A stretch of 64,000 bases of DNA from Methanocorpusculum vombati (GCF_026891935.1 NZ_JAPTGC010000004.1:1-64000); one strand, 5' to 3'. Positions 18,402 to 27,443 are shown, counted from the stretch's first letter. Notes: a model not told the origin generated them from the sequence alone. Numbers and translations: made by a program.

Positions 18402-18498
18402 GGGGGTGGTTCTCCTTTTGTGATGTTTTGTGTTCGGGATGTCTGATTCAACCGCTGCGTCCGAGCGGGCGGAGCCCGCGAGTGGACCGCGCCGGATC

Positions 18499-18559
18499 GT
18501 TTTCTGTGGGGGTTGCCCGTCCGGTTCCGGGTGGAGGCAAAATCCCCACGTTAGAAAAC
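18499..18559 (-). ncRNA. Structured RNA element with nested stems
   Basis: GTTTTCT-GTGGGG (18499-18511) pairs with CCCCAC (18544-18549) and AGAAAAC (18553-18559); inside, TTGCC pairs with GGCAA and CCGG with CCGG. The element starts 11 bases after the stop of the 18571-19086 gene and 98 bases before the 49-residue gene on the same strand. No T-run follows, so a simple terminator is less likely than a leader structure or small RNA. No known riboswitch recognised. Confidence 0.5.
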
Positions 18560-18570
18560 AGCAGGGTCGG

Positions 18571-19086
18571 TTAGTTGAGTGCGGTTACGCTGTTGGCCCA
18601 GGTGTCAACCTTGGTGAGGATGGCGTCGCTTTCGTAGGAGCTGATCTTGAGGTCTTTTCTGGTGAAGCTGAGGTAGTAGATTTCGCCGGTGGGGTCGTGG
18701 ATTTTGAGGCGGACGTTCCAGCTGTCCTTGGCGGTGTTGCGGCTGGGGCTTGCGTCTGCGCCGTAGGCACTTGTGATGGCGGTTGCTGCGAGGAGTTCTG
18801 CGATGATATCGTCATAGGCGGTGCGGGTGGGTGCGTCGATGACGATTGTGCCGAGGGTTTCGCCGAGGGGGTTTACGTATTCGATGGCGGCTTTGTAGTA
18901 TTCATTTGCGGTGGTGATGCCGTCGATGGTTTGGCCTGCGGTCTGATACGCGGTTGCGCCAAGGGGATTGTCGTCTGCTTTGAGTGCGGCGATTGTTTCG
19001 TCGAAGGTAGCGGCAGAGGTGATCGGGGCGGTGAAGGTGCGTTTTGCGGATTTTACGATAGAGGTGGGGGTGAAGTCGATTGGCAT
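18571..19086 (-). CDS. Uncharacterised 171-residue protein
   Basis: Start at the ATG of MPIDFTPTS; frames reaching further upstream pass through low-quality sequence and are rejected. No signal peptide or membrane helix. The composition is Ala/Thr/Asp-rich; the C-terminal third (about 118-171) reads as alternating strands (WNVRLKIHDPTGEIYYLSFT). No family recognised. AAAGAGAA lies upstream as a weak ribosome binding site. It is the sole gene between the defence-like island and the structured RNA element. Confidence 0.6.
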   Translation of the reverse strand: MPIDFTPTSIVKSAKRTFTAPITSAATFDETIAALKADDNPLGATAYQTAGQTIDGITTANEYYKAAIEYVNPLGETLGTIVIDAPTRTAYDDIIAELLAATAITSAYGADASPSRNTAKDSWNVRLKIHDPTGEIYYLSFTRKDLKISSYESDAILTKVDTWANSVTALN

Positions 19087-19364
19087 GGGGTTGATTCTCT
19101 TTGGTTGGGGTTTTGTGCTGTAGGGTTTTTGCTGTTTGGGTGCCGGGTTGTTTGCAGGTGATGCGGGGGTCTTTTGCGGGTGGTGTGGTCCGGAGTTTGG
19201 AGGTGATTTTTTGGGGTTTTGGTTTGAGGTGATTTCTCCGGATTTTTGAAGCAGATTCGTCTGCGGGGCGTTGGGGCCGCGTCGGTTGGGGTCTGCAAAC
19301 AACCTCTGATTATTTATATGGTGTTGAGAGGTTATTAATATATGTTTTGTCCGTGAGGGAGAGA
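19087..19364. other. Intergenic region between accessory genes
   Basis: No gene is supported. It has AACCTCT (19303-19309) and AGAGGTT (19327-19333) as an inverted pair around TTATTTATATGG, which could be the promoter of the minus-strand gene ending the island's left side. Confidence 0.35.
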
Positions 19365-20030
19365 TCAGTCTGCTGAGTGGACAGCTTCTTCGAGGCTTTT
19401 CAGCCACTGATCAAAATGCGGGCACTTCTCCCGCATTGCCGGAAGACCAATCATGTTGGCAATTTCCTTGCCCCACACGACCTTTGCATATTGCTGCTTG
19501 CCGCAGATGTCCTGAAGATGCCGCGACGGGCCTTTGTTGTGATCGATGTTTTCGGGTGAGTCATAGTAATCGAGAATGTACTTAAGTTGGGGCAGTGGTG
19601 AGGAGACGTCGGCACGGCTGAGTACGTGATCGATCATTTCGATATTGGAGAAGAGCAGGGCTTCAAACTCATGGAGCTGAATGTAGGGAATGAAGTTGTC
19701 AATCGCCAGATCGGTTGCTAATGCTTCTTCAAGGGAGGCTACTTTTTCCCAAGGGTCAGGAATGGTTCTGCTCGCATCCATTCCCGGAAAATCGTTCGGC
19801 AGACCGTAAAGATCAATCATGGTGGTGAGTAGGCAATCGGGAGCACCATGTTTGATGTTCTTTGCATTCTTTTTGAACTGCTGATAGTGGCTGAGGCCGC
19901 CGCGGGATCCCGGAGCGGTTGGATTTACTACGGCTGACACGGTATAGCCAATCCCCTCCAGATGCGGTTTGAGAATGTGCGTCACAAAGTTCTGTTCAGT
20001 CTGCCCTTCCACATGGAGTTTCAGGAGCAT
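19365..20030 (-). CDS. DUF4276 (Toprim-like) protein
   Basis: A 221-residue protein with the DUF4276 opening LHVEGQTEQNF (the glutamate of the Toprim-like fold), a central MIDLYGLPNDFPG segment (second acidic position) and YIQLHEFEALLFSN. Members of this family are commonly encoded next to AAA ATPases and resemble the nuclease half of OLD/PARIS-like defence pairs. Here the ATPase gene ends one base before this gene starts, so they form an operon. Predicted role: effector of an ATPase-controlled anti-phage module; this is inference. Confidence 0.8.
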   Translation of the reverse strand: MLLKLHVEGQTEQNFVTHILKPHLEGIGYTVSAVVNPTAPGSRGGLSHYQQFKKNAKNIKHGAPDCLLTTMIDLYGLPNDFPGMDASRTIPDPWEKVASLEEALATDLAIDNFIPYIQLHEFEALLFSNIEMIDHVLSRADVSSPLPQLKYILDYYDSPENIDHNKGPSRHLQDICGKQQYAKVVWGKEIANMIGLPAMREKCPHFDQWLKSLEEAVHSAD

Positions 20031-20031
20031 T

Positions 20032-21120
20032 TCAGGGGTTCCCTCCGATGAGATTACTTTGCCAGATGTCGCCTAAGGTGTAATCGGTCAGCCATGCATT
20101 GAGCGTATCGGGGTTGGGGCGGGAGAGGGTTGTTGCGCCGTTTTCGTTTTCGGCGATGATTATCTCGTCGGGGGAGAATTCGCTGACAAGTTGTGCGGAC
20201 TGGGTGGAAAGGATGATCTGGGATTTGCTGCTCGCGATATGGATGAGTTCGGCAAGGATGGTTATTGCATGCGGGTGGAGGCCGAGTTCGGGTTCGTCGA
20301 TGATGATGAGTTTGGGGGGGGTTGGCTGGAGGAAGAGGGCTGCAAGGGCGATGAACCGAAGTGTTCCGTCGGAGAAGGCGGAGATGGGGAGGGTGTAGTC
20401 CCCGGAGGTTGCGGTTTTCCATCTGAGTCGGACGGTGTTTGATTTTTCTTCTTTGCGGTAGGTGAACTCTTTGAATCCTGGGAGGATGAGTTGGATTGCG
20501 GAGAGTATTCCTTGATAGTGGTCCGGGGCGGTTTTCTGGAGGTGATAGAGATAGGCGGCGAGGTTTCCGCCGTCGGGGAGCAGATAGGCGGTTTCGTCTA
20601 TGTCGGCGGTTCGTTTGAGGGGTGAGTGGTCGCCTGTGTCATGGAAGTGGTAGACGAACCAGGATTCGAGGTTGTCCCGGGTGAAGCTTTGGACGGTTGG
20701 GTCGCCGGATGATTCCCCAAGATGCGTTTCACGGTGGCCGGTTCCTAATTTTTCGGTGTAAGGTTTCGGATAATTGCGTTTGTTCCAGAAGGTGACTGTT
20801 TCTTCTGCGAAGTAACAGGCGTCGGCGGTATCTGCGGCAAGTTTGAATTCGTAGGTGTTGTTGCCAATTTCTATTTTGATGGAGAGTGTTTCGGTGTGTT
20901 TGGTTCCAAGGTAGAACTGGGTGTTTGCTCCTCCGCATTGGGCGATGTGGGTCTGGAGGTTGTTCTGGGTGATTGCCCGAAGGAGGTCGAAGAGGCTGAT
21001 AAAGTTGCTTTTTCCGGAGCCGTTTGCGCCGATAAGAATGTTGATGCGATGCAGGGGGATGGAGGTTTGTTCGAGGGAACGGTAACCTTTTATGGTTATT
21101 TGGGTGACATCGGACAACAT
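20032..21120 (-). CDS. AAA ATPase (OLD/RecF-like) partner of DUF4276 protein
   Basis: A 362-residue ATPase. Walker A GANGSGKSNF at residues 31-40, an ABC-type signature in SAFSDGTLRFIALAALF, Walker B LIIIDEPELGLHPHA and a switch region STQSAQLVSEF. This is the AAA_21/RecF-like group that senses a stimulus and licenses a partner. Start at 21120 (MLSDVTQITIKGYRSL) gives the family's usual N-terminus; the frame extending to 21243 is not needed. Same operon as the DUF4276 gene. Confidence 0.85.
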   Translation of the reverse strand: MLSDVTQITIKGYRSLEQTSIPLHRINILIGANGSGKSNFISLFDLLRAITQNNLQTHIAQCGGANTQFYLGTKHTETLSIKIEIGNNTYEFKLAADTADACYFAEETVTFWNKRNYPKPYTEKLGTGHRETHLGESSGDPTVQSFTRDNLESWFVYHFHDTGDHSPLKRTADIDETAYLLPDGGNLAAYLYHLQKTAPDHYQGILSAIQLILPGFKEFTYRKEEKSNTVRLRWKTATSGDYTLPISAFSDGTLRFIALAALFLQPTPPKLIIIDEPELGLHPHAITILAELIHIASSKSQIILSTQSAQLVSEFSPDEIIIAENENGATTLSRPNPDTLNAWLTDYTLGDIWQSNLIGGNP

Positions 21121-21166
21121 TTGTGGTTCGTATGTTGTTGGGGCGGCTGGTGTTATTAGTGTTTGC

Positions 21167-21350
21167 CTATCCGTTCCGATAGCTTTCCTGCATGAGGGGT
21201 TTGGCTTTTTCGAGGGAGACATGGTCGGTGATGAGTACTTCAAGGTCGCCGGTTCCCCAGTGGCCTATCCCGCGGACGTCGCGGGTGAAGCCGGGTTCAA
21301 GGGTGTAGTCGTCGGGGTTGAGGGTGAGGGGGATCTTTGATATGGGTTTG
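21167..21350 (-). pseudogene. Remnant of a DUF5655-domain protein
   Basis: On the minus strand an open frame without start codon encodes LTLNPDDYTLEPGF, then TRDVRGIGHWGTGDLEV and a closing EKAKPLMQESYRNG before TAG. The RDV-x-GIGHWGTGD segment is characteristic of the C-terminal DUF5655 domain. Only this last part is present, so it is a deletion remnant. It marks a former gene next to the ATPase. Confidence 0.7.
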
Positions 21351-21454
21351 GTGAGTGAGGTATTGGTGAGAGATGATAGAGGTTACGGGGAGAAAGAATT
21401 TATTGAAAGGTTGATGTACGGATACGTGTAAGGCTCCGTCTAAAATATTTCAAC

Positions 21455-22525
21455 GTGAGTACGAAATATTGGATTCATGGATGGATAGAAATGACATTTG
21501 ATGCGTTATACAAAAACAGGTATTGGATTGTATTATCTTTTGCCGGAATCCTCATCTTCTGGATAATTGTTGCCATATTGATATTTCTTGCTACCAATAT
21601 AGGGTATATGTTATTTATACGTCCATTTATGAGTGTATGGGCGAATATGAGTGACATTATCCATATCTATCTCGTTGTAATTATATGCATATGGATATCG
21701 GGAAGAATACAGTACAATTATTTTTATCATTGGAAACCAGTAAAAATACCAGTTAAAATGTCTGCTGGGGACACTTATTTCGAGCCTGAAGAGAAGAAGT
21801 CAATTTTCAGGAGTCTTGGTAATAAATCTAAATTAGTAGGCAGTGTTGGGCCATATGTATCTGGTCTTTTGGCCAAATACTCTTGCATAGAAAATTTCAT
21901 AATCATTATCTCAAAATGGATGAGAGTAGCAAAGCATTTCATTCTGATAACCTTCATAGAAAAAATAGTTGTCCATTTCTTATTATCTCCAGTGGAATTT
22001 CTTCACCAAATGAGGGAGAAAAAATTTATGGAGGCGAATTCTGCATTTCGGGCAGATATGCCGCATAACGGCATTGTTATCTGTCATGGGAACCGGAATT
22101 CTCTCCCATTCTATGGTTTTGGTGCCGACCAGTTGTTACACTATTTTTTAGAGAGGCATATTCCCTATCAGCTGTACAACTGCTTTACCTTTGATGATTT
22201 TGTCTCGGTTGTACAAAATGATGCAGTTCAGGTTATGTGGATTTTTGGGCATGGAAACCGCGGTGGTGTTGGTCTCAAAGATGGATGCCTTTCTTATAGA
22301 GGTAATATCCCCAGTGTGAAACGCCATAAGAAGATCTCTGTGTATCAACTTCATTGTAATGGGGGAACTGCCATCCCGCTTTCCCAGTTAGTGGTCGATG
22401 GGTGGGATTTCAGGGAGGAAGGTCTCACTTTAGGATACAAGACTCGGGCACATATTAAACAAATTCTTGCTGATCCGGATAAGTTTCCCGGAATATGGAA
22501 GTCAGTCGGGGATAAATCAGAGTAA
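21455..22525 (+). CDS. Membrane protein with possible caspase/CHAT-like C-terminal domain
   Basis: A 356-residue AT-rich protein. Two membrane helices (about 24-57 as one long or split segment, 67-83) and a hydrophobic patch near 160-180 precede a C-terminal domain (about 200-356). That domain has MWIFGHGNRGGVGL (His266) and VYQLHCNGG (Cys301), spaced and flanked like the His-Gly and Cys blocks of caspase/CHAT peptidases. It starts at GTG 21455; ATG 21491 is an alternative. Set between a DUF4276/AAA pair and a type I restriction gene, it may be a membrane-bound defence effector. The peptidase assignment is inference from two motifs. Confidence 0.55.
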   Translation: MSTKYWIHGWIEMTFDALYKNRYWIVLSFAGILIFWIIVAILIFLATNIGYMLFIRPFMSVWANMSDIIHIYLVVIICIWISGRIQYNYFYHWKPVKIPVKMSAGDTYFEPEEKKSIFRSLGNKSKLVGSVGPYVSGLLAKYSCIENFIIIISKWMRVAKHFILITFIEKIVVHFLLSPVEFLHQMREKKFMEANSAFRADMPHNGIVICHGNRNSLPFYGFGADQLLHYFLERHIPYQLYNCFTFDDFVSVVQNDAVQVMWIFGHGNRGGVGLKDGCLSYRGNIPSVKRHKKISVYQLHCNGGTAIPLSQLVVDGWDFREEGLTLGYKTRAHIKQILADPDKFPGIWKSVGDKSE

Positions 22526-22611
22526 GTGAGACGCTTAGTCCACACAGAATATATTACATATTTCGGTGACAGATATTTAGTCTGGTTGAATTTTCCAAAA
22601 TTTTTTTGGAG

Positions 22612-25600
22612 TTATTTCGCATATTTTTTGAAGTTTTCTGCCTGTTCCAGAACTTCTTGATAGACTTCATCATGAGTTACTGGAGGATATCCATACTCAT
22701 CAAGTAAGAGGATTAAAGCGACTTGCAGATCTGCTTTAATGTCCTCGCGAGTGGCCCAGTCGGTATAGCGTGCTCGATCATCAACAATTTCTTTGGTTTT
22801 GCTGGCCAAGAGAATCATCTTATCTTCAGGGTATTCAAATTTGTATTTGAGTGAAACGGCTTTGAGAATGTCGTAGAATGCTTTTTCCTCATAATCGATT
22901 CCCAAAGCTATGAATGAGTTTTTTTCGGATTTCAGATCCGCCAGAAGGTCAGTGAGCCTGTTAACGAGTTCATCAAGGACTTCTTTTGTGTAGGCTTCGT
23001 CACGGCGGCGGTTGTTGTATTCCCGGACAATTTCGTTCAGCCGTTCGGTGAATTCTATTCCCATGATTTTGTTGACTTTTTTCACGTCGGTGATGGCTTG
23101 TGCGAGAAGTCGCTGTAATACTTTTATTTTAGTGTTGGGTAGAAGGATGGCATGTATTTTGTTGAGATACTCGTCACTGAATATGTCAACGCTGATCTGT
23201 TTTTCGGTTTCAAAGAGTTCTTCGATACCGTCAGAGATGATTGCTTCTTCAAGGAGTTTGCGGACATAGGCGTTCATCTGGGTGATGTCGGGTGAATCTC
23301 CTTTGGTCAGTTTGAAGAGGACGGAACGAACTGCCATATAGAAGTGGATGGAGTTACGTTCGTCAGGGGTGATTTGATCACTTGCACTACAGAGGTTGTA
23401 TGCCTGTTTCATCCGTTTGGATTCACGCATGAAACGGAGTTCAAGCTCTTCAGTGAGCTGAATATACTCTACTGCTCTGTTGAGGCAGGTGAGTTGTTCT
23501 TTGGGGGTTCCATGGAAAAAGTCATGGCTGTTGAAGTTGTGGAACATCTGTCCGAGGATTTCCAGTTGGTCTTTGACGATCCGAACAGATTCTTCTATTC
23601 CTTCAAATTCTCCTGTTTTGTAGTCGGTATACTGTCTGAGGGCTTCGTTCATCTTGGTCTTGATGCCAATGTAATCTACGATGAGACCTTTGTCTTTGCC
23701 GGGATAGACACGGTTTACTCGTGAAATGGTTTGAATGAGGGTGTGTTTTTGAATGGGTTTGTCGATGTAGATGGCGTCAAGGGATGGGACGTCAAATCCT
23801 GTTATCCACATGTCCACAACAATGGCAATTTTGAAGTTGGATTTGATATTTTTGAACTGACGGTCAAGTTCTTTGCGATCTTCACTGGTGCCTAGCATGG
23901 TATAGAGGTTGCGGGGGTCGTCTTTGTTCCGCGTCATGACCAGTTTGATCAGTTCAATTGGTTTGAGTTCTTTTTTGTCTTCGGGGGTGAGTTGGGTTTC
24001 GTCAGGGGAGAGTTTGGGTTTTGCCCATTCGGGGCGTTGTTCTATGATGAATTGGTAGAGGTTATACGCGATGGTTCGGTTGGCACAGACGAACATGGCT
24101 TTTCCGGAGATGGTTGCTCCTTCGCGCACACGGGTTTCGTAATGGGTGATGAAGTCGTTTGCAACTGCCCGTAATCTGTCCGCATCTCCAAGGATTACGT
24201 CAAGTTTGGTTACGGCTTTTTTGCTTTCTTCGATCTGATAGGTGTTTGATCCTGCCAGCTCGCACTTTGCATAGTAGTCTTCAATGGCCTCTACGGTTGT
24301 GTCGTTGAGACTGACTTTTGCGGCACGTCCTTCGTAGACCAACCGAACGGTGATTCCATCGTTGACGGATTCGATCATGGTGTAGGAGTCGACGATGTCA
24401 CCGAATACGTTGAGGGTTTCGTCTATGGGAGTACCGGTAAATCCTACGTAGGTGGCATTCGGCAGAGAGGCGTGCAGGTATTTTGCAAATCCATAGTAGC
24501 GTTTAATTCCGTCTGCGGTGATTTTGATTTTTTGGTCAAGGTTGAGCTGGCTGCGGTGGGCTTCGTCTGAGATGCAGATTACATTTGTTCTGTCGGTGAG
24601 AAGAGAAATGTCTTCGGTGAATTTCTGAATGGTGGTAAGGTAGACTCCTCCGCTTGTTCTGCCCTGAAGTTCCTTTTTGAGAGTTTCACGGGAGTCTATG
24701 TCAAGAATTTTTTCGTCGCCGACATACTTTTTTGCTTTGAGAAACTGTTTGGAGAGTTGATCGTCCAGGTCTTTTCGGTCGGTGATGAGAAGTATGGTGG
24801 GGCTGCGGAGTTCGGGGCTTTTCATGAGCATGCGGGTGAGGAAGAGCATGGTGTAACTTTTGCCGCAGCCGGTTGCACCAAAGTAGGTTCCTCCTTTGCC
24901 GTCGCCATGCGGACGCATATGGGTTTTGATGTTGGAGAGTAGTTTGGTTGCACCAAAGTATTGGGGATATCGGCAGATAATTTTGGTGTCATTTTTGTCT
25001 TTGTCAGGGAAGTAGATGAAGTCTTTGAGGACGGCAAGCAGGCGGTCTTTTCGGAAGAGTCCCTGAATCATGGTGGTAAGGGAGCTGATGCCGTCTTGGT
25101 CGGTGTCTTCTGAGTTGATTTTTCGCCAGGAGTAGAAGTATTCATATGGGGTGAAGAGGGTGCCGTATTTGTTGTTGATACCGTCGCTGATGACGAGGAA
25201 AGCATGATATTTGAAAAGGTCCGGGATGTCGCGTTTGTAGCGGATAGTAAGCTGGGTGTATGCGTCAGCGATGGTGGCATTTTCTTTGACGGCGCTTTTA
25301 AACTCAAGGACGGTGATGGGGAGGCCGTTTAGATAGATGATGGCATCCGGGATTCTGATCTGTCCGTTAATGCCTTCGATTTCAATCTGATTGACGATTT
25401 TCCAGATGTTGTTTTCTGGATTGGCATAGTCAATGAGTTCAAGGTAGATGTCCTTTTGGGTGCGATCTTCCCGGGGAAAGATAAAGCCGTCAGAGAGGTA
25501 TTTGCAGAATGTTTTGTTGGCTTCGTAGAGAGTTCCGGGGATGGTACGGAGTTGATGAAGAATTCTGTTGAGTTCGTTTGCAGTGAGATGGTGGTGGGCA

Positions 25601-25776
25601 TATCGGTTGAGGAGGTATGTTTTCAGATCCTCGGCAAGAAGCTGTTCTGCTTTTTCTCGGTGGAGCTGTTCGCCTTTCAGATGGGTGTAGTCTTCATCCC
25701 CAAACAGTTCCATGATAGACTCTTCCAGGGCTGATTCATTGAAATAGGACATAGTTCTTGTGTGTTTTAATTTCAT
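22612..25776 (-). CDS. hsdR: Type I restriction enzyme R subunit
   Basis: A 1054-residue protein, full length for HsdR. The PD-(D/E)xK nuclease site is IPDAIIYLN...VLEFKSA (Asp144, Glu158, Lys160); the translocase has Walker A GATGCGKS at 300-307 and DEAH at 404-407 followed by superfamily 2 helicase motifs (VGFTGTPID, ITGFDVPSLD, QTISRVNR). It would cut unmodified DNA after translocation. A second start (MSYFNESALEES) lies eight codons in. The only partner nearby is a truncated HsdS, and no HsdM gene is in the window, so activity is doubtful. Confidence 0.95.
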   Translation of the reverse strand: MKLKHTRTMSYFNESALEESIMELFGDEDYTHLKGEQLHREKAEQLLAEDLKTYLLNRYAHHHLTANELNRILHQLRTIPGTLYEANKTFCKYLSDGFIFPREDRTQKDIYLELIDYANPENNIWKIVNQIEIEGINGQIRIPDAIIYLNGLPITVLEFKSAVKENATIADAYTQLTIRYKRDIPDLFKYHAFLVISDGINNKYGTLFTPYEYFYSWRKINSEDTDQDGISSLTTMIQGLFRKDRLLAVLKDFIYFPDKDKNDTKIICRYPQYFGATKLLSNIKTHMRPHGDGKGGTYFGATGCGKSYTMLFLTRMLMKSPELRSPTILLITDRKDLDDQLSKQFLKAKKYVGDEKILDIDSRETLKKELQGRTSGGVYLTTIQKFTEDISLLTDRTNVICISDEAHRSQLNLDQKIKITADGIKRYYGFAKYLHASLPNATYVGFTGTPIDETLNVFGDIVDSYTMIESVNDGITVRLVYEGRAAKVSLNDTTVEAIEDYYAKCELAGSNTYQIEESKKAVTKLDVILGDADRLRAVANDFITHYETRVREGATISGKAMFVCANRTIAYNLYQFIIEQRPEWAKPKLSPDETQLTPEDKKELKPIELIKLVMTRNKDDPRNLYTMLGTSEDRKELDRQFKNIKSNFKIAIVVDMWITGFDVPSLDAIYIDKPIQKHTLIQTISRVNRVYPGKDKGLIVDYIGIKTKMNEALRQYTDYKTGEFEGIEESVRIVKDQLEILGQMFHNFNSHDFFHGTPKEQLTCLNRAVEYIQLTEELELRFMRESKRMKQAYNLCSASDQITPDERNSIHFYMAVRSVLFKLTKGDSPDITQMNAYVRKLLEEAIISDGIEELFETEKQISVDIFSDEYLNKIHAILLPNTKIKVLQRLLAQAITDVKKVNKIMGIEFTERLNEIVREYNNRRRDEAYTKEVLDELVNRLTDLLADLKSEKNSFIALGIDYEEKAFYDILKAVSLKYKFEYPEDKMILLASKTKEIVDDRARYTDWATREDIKADLQVALILLLDEYGYPPVTHDEVYQEVLEQAENFKKYAK

Positions 25777-25804
25777 GTTATGGTGTAGTCGGATAAATGA
25801 TGAT

Positions 25805-26399
25805 TTAGTAAGTTAATGTTGATAAAATTGATTCTTTAATTTTCACTAATGTATTAATCTCCTTTGTTATGCATGTCCTTAGGGCAATATTTTTTTCAAG
25901 ATAACTAAATAAGGGAGCTTCCAGTCGAGGAATTTTAAACTCAAACGTGTTCAGTATATCCTTAGATAAATTTTGTTGTGCAGATCCATTTGCTTGTGTT
26001 GTAATATAATTTCCAAATATCATGAGTAAATAGTATAAAAATATTGATTTTTTTAGATCATCTGTAATTAGATTTATCACTGCTTGATTTGTGCATAATG
26101 GGATGGTGTTGAATGAAACTTGAATGTCTGAAACACAATACATAGCCATGCTCACAGAATTGGCAGGTATTAATTTCGTAGAACTTTCTGAGAACCCCAG
26201 CTTGGAAATAGACTCTTCAGTATTTACGATAATGTTATTTTTGATTTCACCATTTTTAAGCCAATTAATATCATTTGGATGCCAATATTTATGATTCCCT
26301 CTGTTTGGAGTCCCTCCCGATGTTATGGTCTTACAAAAAGAGTTTAATGTGGAAATGTTATCATAAAATGAATCCTCACACTCGTATTTTTTTCTGAGG
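25805..26399 (-). pseudogene. hsdS: Truncated type I specificity subunit (C-terminal half)
   Basis: An open minus-strand frame without a start covers about 198 codons to the stop at 25805. It contains a typical target-recognition domain start (TITSGGTPNRGNHKYW, then NDINWLKNGEI), SVSMAMYCVSD, then the PRLEAPLFSYLEKNI and coiled-coil KEINTLVKIKESILST end. Only the second target-recognition domain and the terminal helix are present; the first half is missing, and a GC-rich unrelated gene starts at 26406 on the other strand. A short GTG-initiated piece (26155) could still be made but would lack most of the domain. Confidence 0.8.
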
Positions 26400-26405
26400 A
26401 TTATC

Positions 26406-26624
26406 TTGGCAAATTCTATTAAAGACGCCGAACGGTTCCTCAGCCGCCGCAGACTCTATGAGTCTGCGGTGGCTGCCGCGGGCATCGACCGCGTCCGCCC
26501 GCTCGAACACGTCAACCTCGGCGACCTCGCAAAAGTCCTCCCGCACGACGAGTTCAGCCGCTACATCCTCCTCACCCCAAAACCCCTCCCGGCAAGAATC
26601 GTCCGCATCACGGAGGACACATGA
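26406..26624 (+). CDS. Small hypothetical protein, possibly phage or plasmid derived
   Basis: A 72-residue GC-rich frame from a TTG start, abutting the truncated hsdS. Helix-rich with no membrane segment (MANSIKDAERFLSRRRLYE...). Its stop overlaps the start of the HTH gene by four bases (ATGA), so the pair is co-translated. An internal or lost upstream start is possible since it begins at the recombination boundary. Family unknown. Confidence 0.5.
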   Translation: MANSIKDAERFLSRRRLYESAVAAAGIDRVRPLEHVNLGDLAKVLPHDEFSRYILLTPKPLPARIVRITEDT

Positions 26625-26806
26625 CCCCCGAACTCCCCGACCGGGACGTTCTCGCCGCGTATGTGGACGAAGGACTCTCCATCCGCAAAATCGCCATCCG
26701 GATCGGCTGCTCCAAGACTACCGTCGCCCAAGCGCTCAGGCAGCACGGCCTCTCCCGCAGACGCATCCGCGTACCGGACGAGATGAAAAAGAAACTCAGG
26801 ATGTAA
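26621..26806 (+). CDS. Small helix-turn-helix protein
   Basis: A 61-residue protein with a clear HTH: the segment LSIRKIAIRIGCSKTTVAQA (about 19-38) resembles the resolvase/Hin or terminase small-subunit type of HTH. The rest is a short basic tail. It would bind DNA, perhaps as part of a lost mobile element or as a local regulator. It is followed after 20 bases by motif copy 8. Confidence 0.65.
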   Translation: MTPELPDRDVLAAYVDEGLSIRKIAIRIGCSKTTVAQALRQHGLSRRRIRVPDEMKKKLRM

Positions 26807-26826
26807 CCATCCCTTTTTTTTCCGCA

Positions 26827-26848
26827 GGGTGTCAGTCTGTGTTCAACA
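26827..26848 (+). repeat. 20-nt motif copy 8
   Basis: Exact core preceded by TTTTTTTTCCGCAG and followed by GAATTATGATTGAACTGCTC. The flanks on both sides are shared with copy 9, giving about 55 matching bases; 121 bases before the 26969 gene. Confidence 0.9.
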
Positions 26849-26968
26849 GAATTATGATTGAACTGCTCCTACAGAAATAATGGAACATATCAGAAAAAAT
26901 GAGATTTTCCGCATTCATTACCGAAGATGAAATAATTTGAAAACCACGTTCCGGGAGAAAATGGGAGA

Positions 26969-27289
26969 ATGCTGATAATACTGCTGAAACTACTCCTGTT
27001 CTCTCTCACCATAATCGTATTCTGCTTCCTGAGCTGGCGCATTCTTACCGGAAGAGACAAACCGCACGAAGCAAAAACCCCGCTCCCCGACTGGTGGCTG
27101 GGATCGAGAGTCGTAATCTCCAGCGGAGTCTGTGGATTTAGTTCGCTGTTCTGGTTCCTCCTCGTGTATCCCAATGAACTGTTGCCTCTCACTCCGTTTC
27201 TGGTATTTCCTGCCTACATCATGACATTTATAACAGTAAAGTTTGGAATAGACCTGATTGTTGAATATTGGAGAAATCATGAAATCTGA
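26969..27289 (+). CDS. Small membrane protein
   Basis: A 106-residue protein with about three membrane helices (residues 4-22, 46-64, 71-95) and a short cytoplasmic loop (GRDKPHEAKTP). GGGAG lies just before the ATG. It is the first unit of an array in which each small membrane-protein gene or pair follows a copy of the 20-nt motif. No family recognised. Confidence 0.6.
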   Translation: MLIILLKLLLFSLTIIVFCFLSWRILTGRDKPHEAKTPLPDWWLGSRVVISSGVCGFSSLFWFLLVYPNELLPLTPFLVFPAYIMTFITVKFGIDLIVEYWRNHEI

Positions 27290-27443
27290 CCAGGTATTTC
27301 TCCTCCGTATGCATCTCCCGCATCCCTGCCTGGGGCATGCCGGAAATGCAGAATAACCACTCTTTTCCGGCCTTCCTCTCCGAAGTAGTGAAGTACACGG
27401 ATGTGCCCGCACCCCGCATACCGTCCGCACCTTTTTTTCCGCA

